From NCBI RefSeq assembly GCF_040054535.1, contig NC_090778.1:8378001-8442000 (forward strand): DNA of 64,000 bases, in the 5' to 3' direction. Below, piece after piece: positions 10,689 through 22,799 of this stretch (its first letter is position 1; the number at the start of each line of letters is the position of its first letter). The notes beneath the pieces are model-generated. The model was not told the origin of the DNA. It worked only from the letters and a program-made list of their open reading frames with translations, and made no database searches. Position numbers and translations under genes: made by a program. The stretch comes from Antennarius striatus (lineage: Eukaryota > Chordata > Actinopteri > Lophiiformes > Antennariidae).

Positions 10689-13600
10689 TGTGTGTTTATG
10701 GATTAAAACACCTTAATAAATCACAGTGTATCACAGTGTATCATAGCTGTGAATCAGTCTGCTACTGCTGCAGGTAGAAAGTTATTTTTATCTTAAACCT
10801 GCAATGTCTGTTTATGAAAGGGATAGAACATCTAGTGTTGCGTGTGGTACTGAAACAAGTGGAACCCGACAAACCTGATCAACATTCCTTTGCGGTCGAG
10901 TAGACTATACTCTGCAGTAATGTGAAAGGAACACTGCATAACACAAAAAAGAAATTATTCCCTTACTAAATTTATCCTCAGCAGTGGTGATTTTGAAATT
11001 CTTAATACACACTTAATAAAGCACTACTGCTCTATAAGCTAAAATAAAACTTAGCAGAGTTTTGACCTCCATTTAGGCCCAACAGTCACCTTTAATTCAA
11101 AGACGACATCCAAAGTCAAACTGATTTACTGGGTAGATTTAGATAAGCACCAAATTACAAAATGTCACAGATATCAAAGACTTCTAAATTAGCTTGTTTT
11201 CTTTATTATTCCTGAGAATATACATAAATTGCAGAAATGTTCTGTAATCTTGCATTAATAAAAGGGAGACTGGATCTGGCCCTTTATCCACATCAGACTT
11301 TTAAGGGGGTCAATTCTGGGCTCAGACTGATCTCTGTATTTAGTAATCCATTTGATAATCAAAACAACCTATGGAATTAGTTGAATACATGATTTACAGT
11401 TATCTGATTATTCATTAATTAGCTGTTATTTCTTATTGTTGACAATTTTCTGATTTTCACTGTTTGATATTACTGCAAACTTTAGCTTTGGACAAGCCTG
11501 TGCATATGAACCTAGAGCATCTTTCATTGTCGTTTAAAGTTTTAAGTTGTTGTGGACTAACAGATGATTATGTTGGCCAGTAGGATGCATTTATTTGTAT
11601 TTGGGTAGGTATTCAGTTGTGTGTGCATACGTGTGTTTCAGACTGCTTCTTTAAGCAAACCGAGTGGTGGTTTGCTCTGGCTGATTATCGGCAGGCCGAG
11701 GACATGATGCAACCTGATGACCCCACTGTCCGACTTCGACTTGCAGTCCTGCACAACACACTAGGCTTTCTGCATTTCCAGGACGGGTGAGAACATCAGA
11801 AACATGTTCACAGGGGGAAACCCAGAGGGAAAGGTCACCTTAAATTACTCAGATCCCATGTTCATGAGTGTATTTGTGTGTCTGTGCAGGCATTTTCGGG
11901 AAGCAGCAGACATGTTTTCTCTGGCTATCCAATACAATCCTACAGCAAGTCAGTACTATGAGAACAGATCTAAGGCCTACCGGAAACTCCTAAACATGAA
12001 GTGCGCCAGACAAGACTTCATCTGCATGCTGATTCTGGAGCCCACTAATGAAGAGGCTAGTTCTTCATCAGTTCAGACCCACTGATTCATGTGATTCATA
12101 TGAAACTAACACAATGTAACATCAACCTGTCCATCTCATTGTGAGGTCATCAAGGAGATACTAAAGTTATGTAAACGCTAAAGCCTGACGAGTTTGACAA
12201 ATCGTTGTATCTGGATATTTTTTTTCATTTCATTTATTCGTCATTCCATGGTGCTGTAGATATAGCTTTGTTTCATTGAATATTATGGATTCTTAAGTCA
12301 AATACCGTATTGGCCCGAATATAAGACGGTGTTTTTTGCTTTGAAATAAGACTGAAAAAGTGGGGGTCGTCTTACATTCGGGGTCTAGACGTTATATCCA
12401 TTCATAGCACTAGATGGCGCCTGATATCTTTAAAGCGGAGGCTGAACTTAACTCCACAGGCAAACGCGAACCCCTGTCACGAAGAACAAAAATAATAATA
12501 GCGGTAGCACGAAGAACAAAAATAAAAATAGCGGTAAGAAAGAAAAGAGAAGAAAATAAGAGAAGAGATAACAGAAAATGGAGAAACGTAGCGACAATCT
12601 GGAGAAAAGTGGGTCGAAGATCGGCCAGGTTGGCAGCTGAGGAGAAGTTATGATGCAAACTTCAAAATGATGGTGATAAATGAGGCAGAGTCTTCAAACA
12701 ATTGCAAAGCAGCTGTGAAATATGGTGTCACAGAGTGTAATGTACGGAGATGTGCTGTAATTATTAAATTAAATAAAAATTAAATTTGGTGTTCAAAGTC
12801 TTTTTCAAACTTGAGTCTTGAAAAAGAGGGGGTCGTCTTATAATCAGGGTCGTCTTATATTTGGGCCAACACGGTAATACATCTGGTTTGTAAATAATTT
12901 TCTGGTTGATCACATATAATAAATTCTGCTTAATTGTTATTTAGTTAATAATTATATAGTCCTATTAGAAGACTGTGACTTCTGTCGTAATTAACATCTA
13001 TTTTATTTATATACCAAGATTGTGTGACTTTAAAATATTGTCTGTGTGTGTGTCTATGTCTGTATATCTGTATGTAGGTATCCCCTATGCTCATGCATCT
13101 GTTCCCTGGATATAGTGTGTCTGATGTTTTGTCGACCCCAGAAGGACAAGCGGTCAGAGTTCAGCTGATGGACACCATCCAGGCCTGCAGTCCATCCCCA
13201 GATCAACAAAGGTCTGCAACACAACAATAGCTAGAATGCTGGGCCATATCTGTTTTACGTTGACCATGGAACAGCAAAGCAAGTTTCAGTCAGATGCACT
13301 GGTTCACATTAGCAAAATAAATCTGTTGTCAACACTGGATATTCTGAGTGAAGCCTGTTTGCTGCTTGTGCCAGCTGAGAAGCTGGATAGAGGACCCTTT
13401 CTAATTTACTTTCCCCATCATTGTTGCTGATGGTATATGTGTCAAACTGACAGTGAGTGCCTCCAGTCAGGCAGGGCTATGCCAGATGGGTAGAAAAAAG
13501 CACAACGACAATCTGCATGGGCAAACACATTGATAATTCTGATGTTATTTTCTTCCGACATTAATAATATATTTTTTATTACTGTTCTTACTAAAACAAC

Positions 13601-14067
13601 ACTCTGATTGTTGTTGATGGCTGATCTGGTTGTTAATGTGTATAAATGTGGAGCGGCAGTTTGGTTTCCCTATTTTAGACTGCATGTAAAAAGCAGAATG
13701 CTATTGAGTCTTGGGTTCTATGTGTTCCCAGAGTGAATGAAAGTCTCCAGAAGATGACTCTGACAAACACGCTGAGCCCTTCTGAAGAGTTGTCTGAAGC
13801 AGGAAAGGAACTGAAATTGTGTGTGAATCAAGAGGAGATGCAGATGCTGGTGAAGAGCTCAGTGCAGGTACTAAATACAAATTTGCAAATAAATATTAAC
13901 ATAATAATAATAATAATAATAATGAGTGTGTGTGCGTGCTTGTCTGCATCTCTGTGTGGCTAAAAATGGCATATACTGTAAAGTATATTATAACATAAAA
14001 CCAGATGACAAATTCTTATGGAAGTACAGTAGTAAGAAATCTTCTTATTTTTCAGATCTTCTATTAG
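7469..14067 (+). CDS. ttc16: Tetratricopeptide repeat protein 16
   Basis: Thirteen coding exons can be joined in frame: 7469-7501, 7677-7774, 7917-8007, 8438-8575, 9057-9157, 9454-9583, 9800-10014, 10371-10636, 11642-11786, 11890-12055, 13078-13211, 13732-13867 and a proposed last exon 14056-14067 ending in TAG. The product is ~554 residues. Helical TPR repeats run through most of it, e.g. SNYEKAVIYFSKAISLQPNQ in exon 3, GQCLFDQGFYQVALETF in exon 5 and HFREAADMFSLAIQYNP in exon 10. After the TPRs comes MLMHLFPGYSVSDVLST, which aligns with the human TTC16 LFPGMSVEEVLST region. The family is a TPR scaffold linked to motile cilia and sperm; no enzymatic residues are expected. It lacks the long low-complexity C-terminal tail of the human protein. 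Intron 10 appears to use a GC donor. The final four-codon exon is the least certain part. Confidence 0.92.
10651..10697. repeat. (GT)n microsatellite in ttc16 intron 8
   Basis: A short GT tract with TAT and GGT interruptions, beginning 15 bp after the exon 8 donor. Confidence 0.95.
12303..12876 (+). mobile_element. pogo-type (Tc1/mariner superfamily) DNA element, defective
   Basis: The ends are inverted: 12305-12328 (CCGTATTGGCCCGAATATAA...) and the complement of 12851-12874 agree at 22 of 24 positions. Both sides are bounded by TA (12303-12304, 12875-12876), as for the mariner/pogo group. Near 12640-12750 a remnant frame reads RRSYDANFKMMVINEAES followed by NNCKAAVKYGVTECNVRR. This resembles the helix-turn-helix DNA-binding N-terminus of pogo-like transposases (Brinker-type domain). 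No DDE catalytic region remains. It lies within ttc16 intron 10. Confidence 0.75.
13898..13923. repeat. (AAT)n microsatellite
   Basis: About eight AAT units just after ttc16 exon 12. Confidence 0.9.
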
Positions 14068-17000
14068 GTATCAATCCTAAGATTTAATAGATTAAATTTT
14101 TAACAACCTGATTGACACATTCAAGCTTTGATTAGCAATTTGAGATGAAAACAATATTCACATGCTAATGTTGACACATTTCATCAAAATATTCCATACT
14201 TCTTACCGATACACAATCATAGTAGCTGTAACTAAACACTTGGAAAACCCACCGTTATCAGAAATTTATGAGAAACAATCAATCAATTATTAATGTGGAC
14301 TTTACAACAGCTGCAAGTTAATGTTTTTGAAATTCTTATGATTAACTTTTCTGAAATCACTGGTATGTTAATTTTCATCATTTCTTAATGCAACTAAAAG
14401 GAAACTGATAATAACAAATTAAAAATAAAAACACAGAGAAGTGAAGATCTTTGTTCCTGTAATCGTCCACGGTCCACAAAGTGGATATTGAGGAGGTTTG
14501 AAATGTAAAACCATCTTGTCATGATGCTGAACTACAGCTGTTCTTTTGTGTTGGCTATGGCAGGTTAAGGAAACCGTTTCGATCATTTCTCCATGAAGAT
14601 CCAACTGTCCATCACACTGGGACGCCACTCATCACACACCAACACCCTTCACAAAGTGGGACAGGAGCAGTCCATCTTTCCTTGTGGTTTTAATAAAATA
14701 CAACATTGGGGTGTTGCGAGGAGTCCGTCTCATTGGTGATGATGGAATTATGTTCAATGAGTTTTAAGAAATCAGTGACAAATGTTTTATCTACATCTGT
14801 TATGTTTTTATAAACAGCCTTTTCAATCGAACTGTGCAGACTGTTCATGACTTTCAACAATATTTTTCATATTTAAGATCTGGCACAGCAGGAATCCTTC
14901 AATCCAAATTTATTTGAACCTAAACAAGAGACAGACTACAGAGTGTAAATCAGTACTGAAAAATCAATGTGCTACTCCTTTAATTATGACATTACCATTT
15001 ATTACTTATTACAATAGGTGGCAGCAGAAGCACAATTTTAGCGGAAAGCTGTTTCCAGGATTCCCCACTACTGCATTTAACCAGTAATTTCTTGCTTTAC
15101 AAGTGAAATGAGTTCCAAATGTTTGAGTACTTGCGCTACACACTGTATACATTTTACTGCATTCCAGGATGTCTAATTTGATCAAGTTTGCTTAATTATT
15201 TTGAGACCTGAACTGGACACATCAATATTAAACCAAATAAATGATAAATCATCATTTAATAAAACTGTGATGAATACAGTTTAAACTTTTTTCATCCTTG
15301 ACTTTGAGCCAAGCCTTTGGAAACTTTAGTGAACAGCAAACCCCTTTGATATGAGACAAAAGGTGTCTACCAGTTGCTGTTAACTAAAGCCTGCTGAGTA
15401 ATTCCACACAAGTCATTGCCAAACTACAGAATCTCACAGAAATATGCAACCAGAGATAGATACCAGCTTAATTACAGGTTCACTTAATTTTACTTATATT
15501 CTTCTTGTTTTTATCTCTTGATATTCTTCTCTGTCGTCCTCAACGACTTCCTCAATGACATTTTTTGAACATTAATTACAAATGCCTTGCATTTCCCAAA
15601 TGCCAGGCAAAGCTGCACACCAAATCTGTGACACTTGGTCACAACACGGTTTCTTGGACAATTCTGCTTAATAAACAAGATGACATTTGATTGATTGATG
15701 AGGTGCAGCAGGATCTCAGCAAAGTCTCAGCATGCCTTCCAATCCAACAAAAACGCATCATCTGGAAAGTTGATTGAGCTTAAAATAGTGTGCACTGCCC
15801 ATCTTCTGACCACATCTAAAGTCAAAAGTGTTAAGATCTTTAAAAGCTCACAGTTCAAAGGCAGAAAGTTGGTTGTCATAGAGCCTCGCGTAGAAAGCTA
15901 TCTATTGTACATATTGGAATGAAAAACTTACTTTTTTGAGCTGCCATCGTAATGATTCACTTGAAAAGGCAAAAGGTGTTGGGGAGCTTGAGAGAAAAAG
16001 TATACTTTTGTATACTTAAATAGTGTTTAATTGACAAGCGTGTTTAATTCATTCCCCAAAACATGTAGTTGATGTAGTTCATAGACAGAATATTATGGAT
16101 TCTATAATTCATACATTATCATCTCAGCAGTAAGAAAAAGCTTAATAGCTGTATTCTACCACTGTTGTCTGTGAACATAAAGCCTAGCCATGAGGAGAGT
16201 GGGCTTTATGTTAAACTGAGCCCTGTCCACCCATAAGTCTGTAAAATAACTGTCCAGAAATCACTGCATAATAATATGCGTGTGTGACAAATTATTCTTA
16301 AATCAAAGACCACTCACATGTGGAAGGCAGTGGCTCATGATCATGATAATACAAATACAATTTCAGATGCGGGGGTTAAATAAATGTCAGTTGCTTGAAA
16401 AATAATCATAATTATAGTCTGAACTGCAATATTTTATCTCAATTATGAAAAGCTCCATAGACAGATACAAAATTACATTAAATTTTCACCATCTCACCAT
16501 CCACACCATCAAAACACATTCTTGGCATATAGTTTGAGCACAGACTTCATATCTTAGTGTTATAAACACATCTTTTCCATAAACTACCCAATAAAAAGCC
16601 ACATGAACCTATGATCTGCTGGTTTGGGTTTTCAAATTTTCAAGCATTCAAATTATAGATAGATGAGCATGGTAATTAACAGTAATCATTCAGTCATTAT
16701 AGTGTATATGATACAACATACACCATGAAAGTTTAAGTTGTATGTAAACAAATACAGCAGTATATTTGTATTTTGAAAACAGACTTTTTCAAAATGCATT
16801 TCCTAGTACATCACTACGTCAGCAACTTGACAAAGAGGATGGTGGTTTCACCGCTGGGTGCAGGCTTTCCGGGTCATGCATTAAAGGGGAAGTACATTTT
16901 AAAGTACAAAGTGAAGTGAAATTTTGGAAACAGAAGTATGACAACCTAACAGAGCATCTACAAGTGACAATAATATCACAGACACCTTTAAGTTCAATAA

Positions 17001-19501
17001 CAATTTTGAAAATCCATGTCATATATGTACAGTACATGAAACAAGACCGACATAGATTTGATTTCTTTTTCCATGTCAAAAATAAACATAATATGATGAT
17101 CATTTCTCTAATCTGACTCTAATGTTGCTGGTCGATAATGGCCAAAGCAATGACTAACTGGTGCTTAATGCTTAATGGGCCTCACAGGTAACAGGAGTGT
17201 TAGTGTGTTTCTCTAAGAGGCAGCTGATCTTGCAGCATTAGCAACAGCTGTGGCAACAGCTGACACAGAGAGAGGACCTGTGACACAATGAGTCCTGTCT
17301 CAGCGTGTCTGCTTCCTATACCAGAGAACTAAAAGAACAAACATACTGAACACACTGCAGTCTGTGACTTCATGCTGTGCACTGTAGTGCTTTATTAGCT
17401 AATGAAATTGAATACAGTATATTTTCTCTCTGCCTTCTCTGAATGGGCCATAGCATGTGGAATACTGGAATGGGTGTTCTTGTCTGGTATACGTAGAAGT
17501 CATATTTTTTTATTTGTTCAGATGTATTTCTTCATTATATTTCAATACCCACTGAAATTCCACGCCATCGTGGAATGTTGGTACAGACGACCACGGACGA
17601 GACGACCACGCTCAGCCTTGTGTCAATCAACACTTATTGTGTTGACACTGTTAATGTCTGCTGAACAGCGTGACCTGCAGTGGACAGGCCTGAGTTCAGT
17701 CCCTCAAGTTGTATCTGATCCTGTGTTTCTCTTTTCTGAGGACATGTTGTGTTCAAAGGTTGGGTAAATATGGAACTTCTTGGAACTTCACATTGTGATG
17801 CTTCCTACAACAACTTTTAAGGTTAGGCTTTAAAATCTACTTCGACTAGTAGGAGGATCAATTGGTTTTGGTTTTCAAGTTGTAATGATAAGCTACGGCT
17901 TTACAAATATTAGAAAGTTTTCACAGGCATAGCAATACAGTCTGAAATGTGTGTGGGCTTCAGCCCATCAACAGAGCCGTGCGGGATAGACAGTGGTCGT
18001 AAAGGAGCTGAAAAGTGTTTCACACTTTTGCAATAAAAGGCTCAAGTTACTGTCCTGTCAAGGCCGGGAAGCGCAGCCAGCTTGGGTGGTGCCAGTGCCC
18101 CAGCGAGCCAGGTTCCTGAGGCCAGACAAAAACACCTTTTTTCTGGGCATGGGAGCTGGCGGGTTGGCCCCAGCTCAAAATATTCCCTGTCGGAGGAGAG
18201 CTTCATTCACGTTTTGGTAGGAGACTGTTTTGTCTAAAACACACATTTGTAGTTTTTGAGTAGTGTAAGGGTCATATGACATACATGAATGCACATCTCC
18301 ATGTCCTCGAGTAGAAGTGTAAGGGGATATGCAGGTTTTAAATTGGATTAGACTTGCTAGACAGCAGTGAGCCTTGAAGCATGTGCCAGTCAAGAATTTT
18401 CCTCTGGTTAGCTTCTTATGACTGCATTATGATGGCTGATGATGGAGGCTGTTTAAGTAGCATCTATTGATAAATCAGGTTCACAATATTTTCCTTTAAT
18501 TTTTTTTAAAAATTACAGATTGATTTAAAACAAATGCACACTACTGAATATCATCTGTACTGCAATAAATAACAAATAGAAAATTACAGATTAACTTTTT
18601 CACTGGAAACATCACATAGTCTGAGCAACACGCTAGTGACGGAGGGTGTAGACAAAGCTGTTCTGTCAGTGAACCAGAGTTAACAGAGGGGAGTCAGAGT
18701 TCACCTGCTGATCCAGAAACACATTCAGATCTTTCTGAAGAGTTACAGACTGATGTCTGGGCTACCACCTCCTCTTACCTCCCCATGACACATTTGGGAA
18801 CTTGTGTATCTATAAAAACAATAAAATTTGCTTTACAGTCTCGTAAACGATTCCAGCCACGTGGTTTCTTTCCCTGAGAGAGATGGAAAAGAGAAAGAGG
18901 AGGGTGTACAGACAGACAGAGGCGAGTAGACGAAAGGTCTCCCCTGAGGAACATTTCTAAAGACAATTTATATATTTTGGAGAGATAAAACATCTGCTTG
19001 TTTGTTCTTCCCATAAATCTTCCAGTCAGTTTTACTGTCTTGTCTCAGCCACTGTCTCCCTGTTCGTGCTGTGTGTGTTCTTTTGTAGAATTCTTTCTGT
19101 CCTCAGCTTTGGACAAGTGCTTTAGACAGCTGTGTTCCTATTGGGTCTTTGAGGGCAATGCAGACCTGATTCCTCATTTGCTCTTGCCCTTAAATTTTAG
19201 AACCACATCAGGGTGCTTTTGCATCTTTACCTTCTGGCTGTGGTATCTGCTGGATTCCTAAAGTCGTGGGTGACCTTAAATATTCTACCAGCCAAAAATG
19301 ATTTTTTTTTGGAGTAGAAAGGAACGTCCACATGATGGTTGGTTTCCAGCTGAAGTAGATTCATTTACCAGCCACATACAAGTTTATCAGCATTTGCATG
19401 ACAGTTATTTGGTGATTTATCACATTTCCTGCTCTTAGCTGACTCTGCCTGATCTTCAGGATAAAGTCTTCCTACGATAGACGAGTTGTGGGTTATTACA
19501 G
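14068..19501. other. Intergenic stretch between ttc16 and mymk
   Basis: Mostly AT-rich DNA with no recognised exon, RNA gene or full transposon. AATAAA-like signals near 14420 could serve ttc16. One open plus-strand frame (about 18620-18880, acidic and Ser/Thr-rich) is noted under findings. The remainder shows only short chance frames. Confidence 0.5.
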
Positions 19502-19702
19502 TCACTTCCAGCCATTCATCTCTTTAAGCTTGCTGATGCTGGTCCCTTTGATAGGTGTGGAGATCGGGGGATTGTGAAGAGGCAGAGTGGGGGTACTACA
19601 GGCTTGTTTCCATAGCTTTTTAGTGGGGATTGTCCACACTTTCTGAGATGACTTCTTCTTTGGCTTGTCCTTATTGTCTTTAGAAGTAGCAGGGGACATG
19701 GT
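19502..19702 (-). CDS. mymk: Candidate extra C-terminal exon of mymk
   Basis: A 67-codon frame (66 residues plus TGA) follows a strong acceptor (TTGTTCCCTCTTCAG at 19717-19703). A donor GTATGT sits inside exon 5 exactly after TGC TGC TGT (exon end 19799). Splicing over the resulting 96 bp intron keeps frame and replaces the last eight residues by a Lys/Ser/Pro-rich tail beginning TMSPATSKDNKDKPKKKSS. The tail has no membrane segment and would be cytoplasmic. It could be a teleost isoform; I recall that trout myomaker was reported with sequence extensions. It could instead be a chance frame in the 3' UTR. Coding status is inferred from splice signals and frame alone. Confidence 0.5.
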   Translation of the reverse strand, partial: TMSPATSKDNKDKPKKKSSQKVWTIPTKKLWKQACSTPTLPLHNPPISTPIKGTSISKLKEMNGWK

Positions 19703-21299
19703 CTGAAGAGGGAACAATTATGAAGCCGGATCAGAAGGACATGTGGGTTTGATTGTACTGATAATAATGCCTTAATAGATATAATAAATGCAACATACAC
19801 AGCAGCAGAGAGTGAAGCAGCTCAGTTTAGCAGCATTTTGCCCTGTCCCTGCATAGCGGTTCTTCTTTGGCAGCAACAGAATGAAAGACACAGCCAGAGA
19901 CAAATGGTAGAAGCTGTGGACATAGGCGTAGTCCCATTCCTACAATGAAGAGAATACAGCAAAATCTATTTGAGGTGACTTGATTTATTATTAACTTAAA
20001 AACAAAAAAATATATGTAAGTAGGTAACTTCTGCCTTTTACTGTTTCTTTTTAATTTGATGAAGCAGTTCAAATAGAAATTAAAAGGTTATGTGACAATA
20101 TAATACTTGTAAACTGGGCAATACATGAATTATGTGGTTAAATTAAGTAAACTGAAAATATAGCCTTATGGCAAATAATCATACGACCTATGATCCTGAA
20201 ATTTTGTAATACTTGTGTTAGAATTAGTTTTACTTTGATGATATCACCTCAAAGTAGAAACGCAGCATCAGAGCCAGAGCGCCGAAGCAGCATCCTGGAC
20301 CGACCTGCTGTGTGTAGACTGTCTTTTCTGGGTACACTGCCTTTAATTGCTTCATCTTCTGGAGCTAAAATTATACAGTAATGATATCCATAGGTTAGAA
20401 CATGCACATTTGAAGAGGATTGATGGATTTAATAAATGTCAGAAAATGTGAAAGGAATTTAAAAAAATAAGCAGAAGTGAAGGTAGATTAAAAAGGAGTG
20501 CGTGGAATGGTTGATAGGGGAGGTGAGAAAACCAAATGAAGAGAATGCTGGAGAAAAAAGAAGCAGAGAAAATATGAATGGAGAGGGCAAAGGTAAAAGT
20601 GGACTAAGATCATGACAAAGATGTAAAAAAATGGTATAAAGTAGATGGACAACCATTTAGATAAAAGAATAGAATAAACGTAAAAAATGACTGTCATGAA
20701 CAGAACAGATAAGCATTTGGCTATCATTGCATGAAAATGTTTACATACAACATTCAACACCAACTCATACCTGACAATGGATAGTAACTAACCCATTTGA
20801 CAGTGATGATAAACACAGCTGATCCAATGGGCCCAGAGTAGATCCCATAGCCCCAGCAATCCTGGTAAATCCTCACAGCAATTGTCAGTACTCCAAACAT
20901 GGTTATACTTGAGCGTTGGGGTTCATCAAAGTCTCCCAGAGCTGGAGCAAGTACACGCAACACATGTTGAACTGTTTTGTTACTTTTATCTCTAATATCA
21001 GACTGACATGCTAACATTTATTTTCCATTAAACACCGTAAAAATTACTCTCCTAAAAGGATCCCAAAGCTCTCAGATATCCAACAAATCCTGTATTTTCA
21101 TCATGGTGTTTACCAGGAAGGAAAAACACACTTCAAATATAATGTGTGTCCTTTTGAAGCTCTTGAAGAACATGAACAAACATGGATGGATGGATGGATG
21201 GATGGAGTGATGGGTAGGTGGGTGGATGACAGACCACTTAGTAAGGTCAGCTGTTAATACATTTTGTTATATGTTGTAGGACCGCAAGGGAGAAAGGAT

Positions 21300-21368
<69 letters not shown>

Positions 21369-22467
21369 ATATAAAATACCAAGCATGTGAGTTGAAGTCA
21401 AACACAGCATATGCTATCAACAGCTGTTGCAGACTGAGCTGGTAGTAATAGTATTAGTATTAGCCTTCTGTATGGAAAGTGCAGTTGTCAAATATAAACT
21501 AATAGTCAAATATTTCCTTTAATGAAAATACATTTTTCAGAGGGATCAATGAAGTAATTATAATAGGTTAACCTAGTTACATGGTTTACTGCGTGACCAG
21601 TGACAAATGCAATATGTATCAGGGTTAACATCAGAAAGGTGCCAATCATAAAAAGGAGTGAAATAAGTCAAACTGAAGAATTAAAACTTGTAAAATGATT
21701 AAATGATATAGGAGGAAAGAGATGACTTTGTGTAACTGTGAATTCAGACAAAAAAGCATAGGTTTGAAGTTGTTTTAAGAAATTTAGATGCGATTAAGGA
21801 GCCTTCCAGTCTGATCCCAGGTGTTAAAAGTATTACACGAGGACTTACCAATAAGTGTGACCCACATGGAGAGAGCTGTGCCATAAACACTGAAGTACTC
21901 CAGAATGTTGTACCTCATGAAACACAGGATGGAAAGCCCTGGTCCATCACAAGCATGGTAGATCTACCAAAAGACATACATGATCAAGTCAGACAGACAG
22001 AGTCAAAATCTAGGATTTTACTTATGACCTCCAGTTGGACTTTCAGCGGCTCAGTTATACAAAGAGTGCAATCACTAATAGCTGCTTAAATATATATAAA
22101 ACATGTAGCTAGAGATAATTTGTTGTTGTGTGGCAATACAGTATTCAATGCTTGCAATTTCTGAAACTTCAACAATCTACAAAACTGCAGTCATTATATA
22201 GTATTAGATTTAAGCAGTTTTGAAAGACAAAGTCTTCAGGTCATAACCAGAGACATCAGTGCTGTCAGCCACCTGACATTTCCCTCAAACACAAAAAATA
22301 GAATCCTAACAAGAAGAAAAATCCATTCTCACTGCAGTGAAAAACATGGTGAAGAAGTAGACCATAGCCTCCATGTGGAAACCTCTCTTGGCAGCCACGC
22401 TTGCTGTAGGCAGGAACACCAGGCTGCTAACTGTAGGAAGGAGCATCTTGGCAATAAATGCACCCAT
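19502..22467 (-). CDS. mymk: Myomaker, multipass muscle-cell fusogen
   Basis: Myomaker is a seven-pass membrane protein of myoblasts needed for membrane hemifusion during muscle fibre formation. Exons on the minus strand are 22467-22333, 21963-21849, 20941-20793, 20364-20248 and 19939-19772, with GT-AG introns and exact phase agreement. Read this way the product is 227 residues, ending CCCV plus seven extra residues before TAA at 19774-19772; human myomaker is 221. Hallmarks are MGAFIAKMLLPTVSSLVFLP at the N-terminus, YHACDGPG, ILEYFSVYGTALSMW, LGDFDEP, WGYGIYSGPIG and VHSFYH, whose HxxxH fits the metal-binding pattern of the related CREST membrane hydrolases. C-terminal cysteines TLCCC are probable palmitoylation sites. 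The start is in a strong ACCATGG context. An alternative end splices from 19799 to an extra exon 19702-19502 (see separate entry), giving 285 residues. The human neighbour ADAMTSL2 is also the next gene here. Confidence 0.95.
21183..21228. repeat. (GGAT)n microsatellite
   Basis: A short GGAT tract decaying to GGTG units in mymk intron 2, possibly the tail of a lost LINE. Confidence 0.85.
21302..21367. repeat. (GT)n microsatellite in mymk intron 2
   Basis: About 33 perfect GT units. Confidence 0.97.
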
Positions 22468-22701
22468 GGTGAAGAGACAGTAGACACAGCTCACAAGAAA
22501 ACCATGAATTGTAGATGAATGTCCTTCCAAGGCTCCTTGGTCTTAGATATTGAGTAATTGAGAGACTATATTAAAAGTGATGTCACTTAAAAAAGTAGGT
22601 GTCCTCAATTCCTTTGGTTCTTAGTGTCTGTCCAGTGGAACTAATGGTGAGTGGATGAGCTACACACACTCTCATGAAGCAGGATCGCGTGCGCACACAC
22701 A

Positions 22702-22793
22702 CAGCTGTCCAGTTTGGCTCTTTAAAATTTAAATGTCCCCCTGGCTGGCATTTAAATTTTACTTGTATGTGCACTGTCATGGTTGGGCAGCTG
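22702..22793 (-). promoter_or_regulatory. Paired CAGCTG E-boxes upstream of mymk
   Basis: CAGCTG occurs at 22702-22707 and 22788-22793, 235 and 321 bp before the mymk ATG. CAGCTG is the preferred core of MyoD/myogenin, which are known to drive mymk. Between the two lies a perfect 13 bp inverted repeat (arms 22723-22735 and 22749-22761). Function is inferred. Confidence 0.5.
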
Positions 22794-22799
22794 TTTGCA

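Noticed and set aside
16766..17116. 116-codon plus-strand frame in the ttc16-mymk interval
   Set aside because: AT-rich composition, no family resemblance, and an equally open antisense frame; likely chance.
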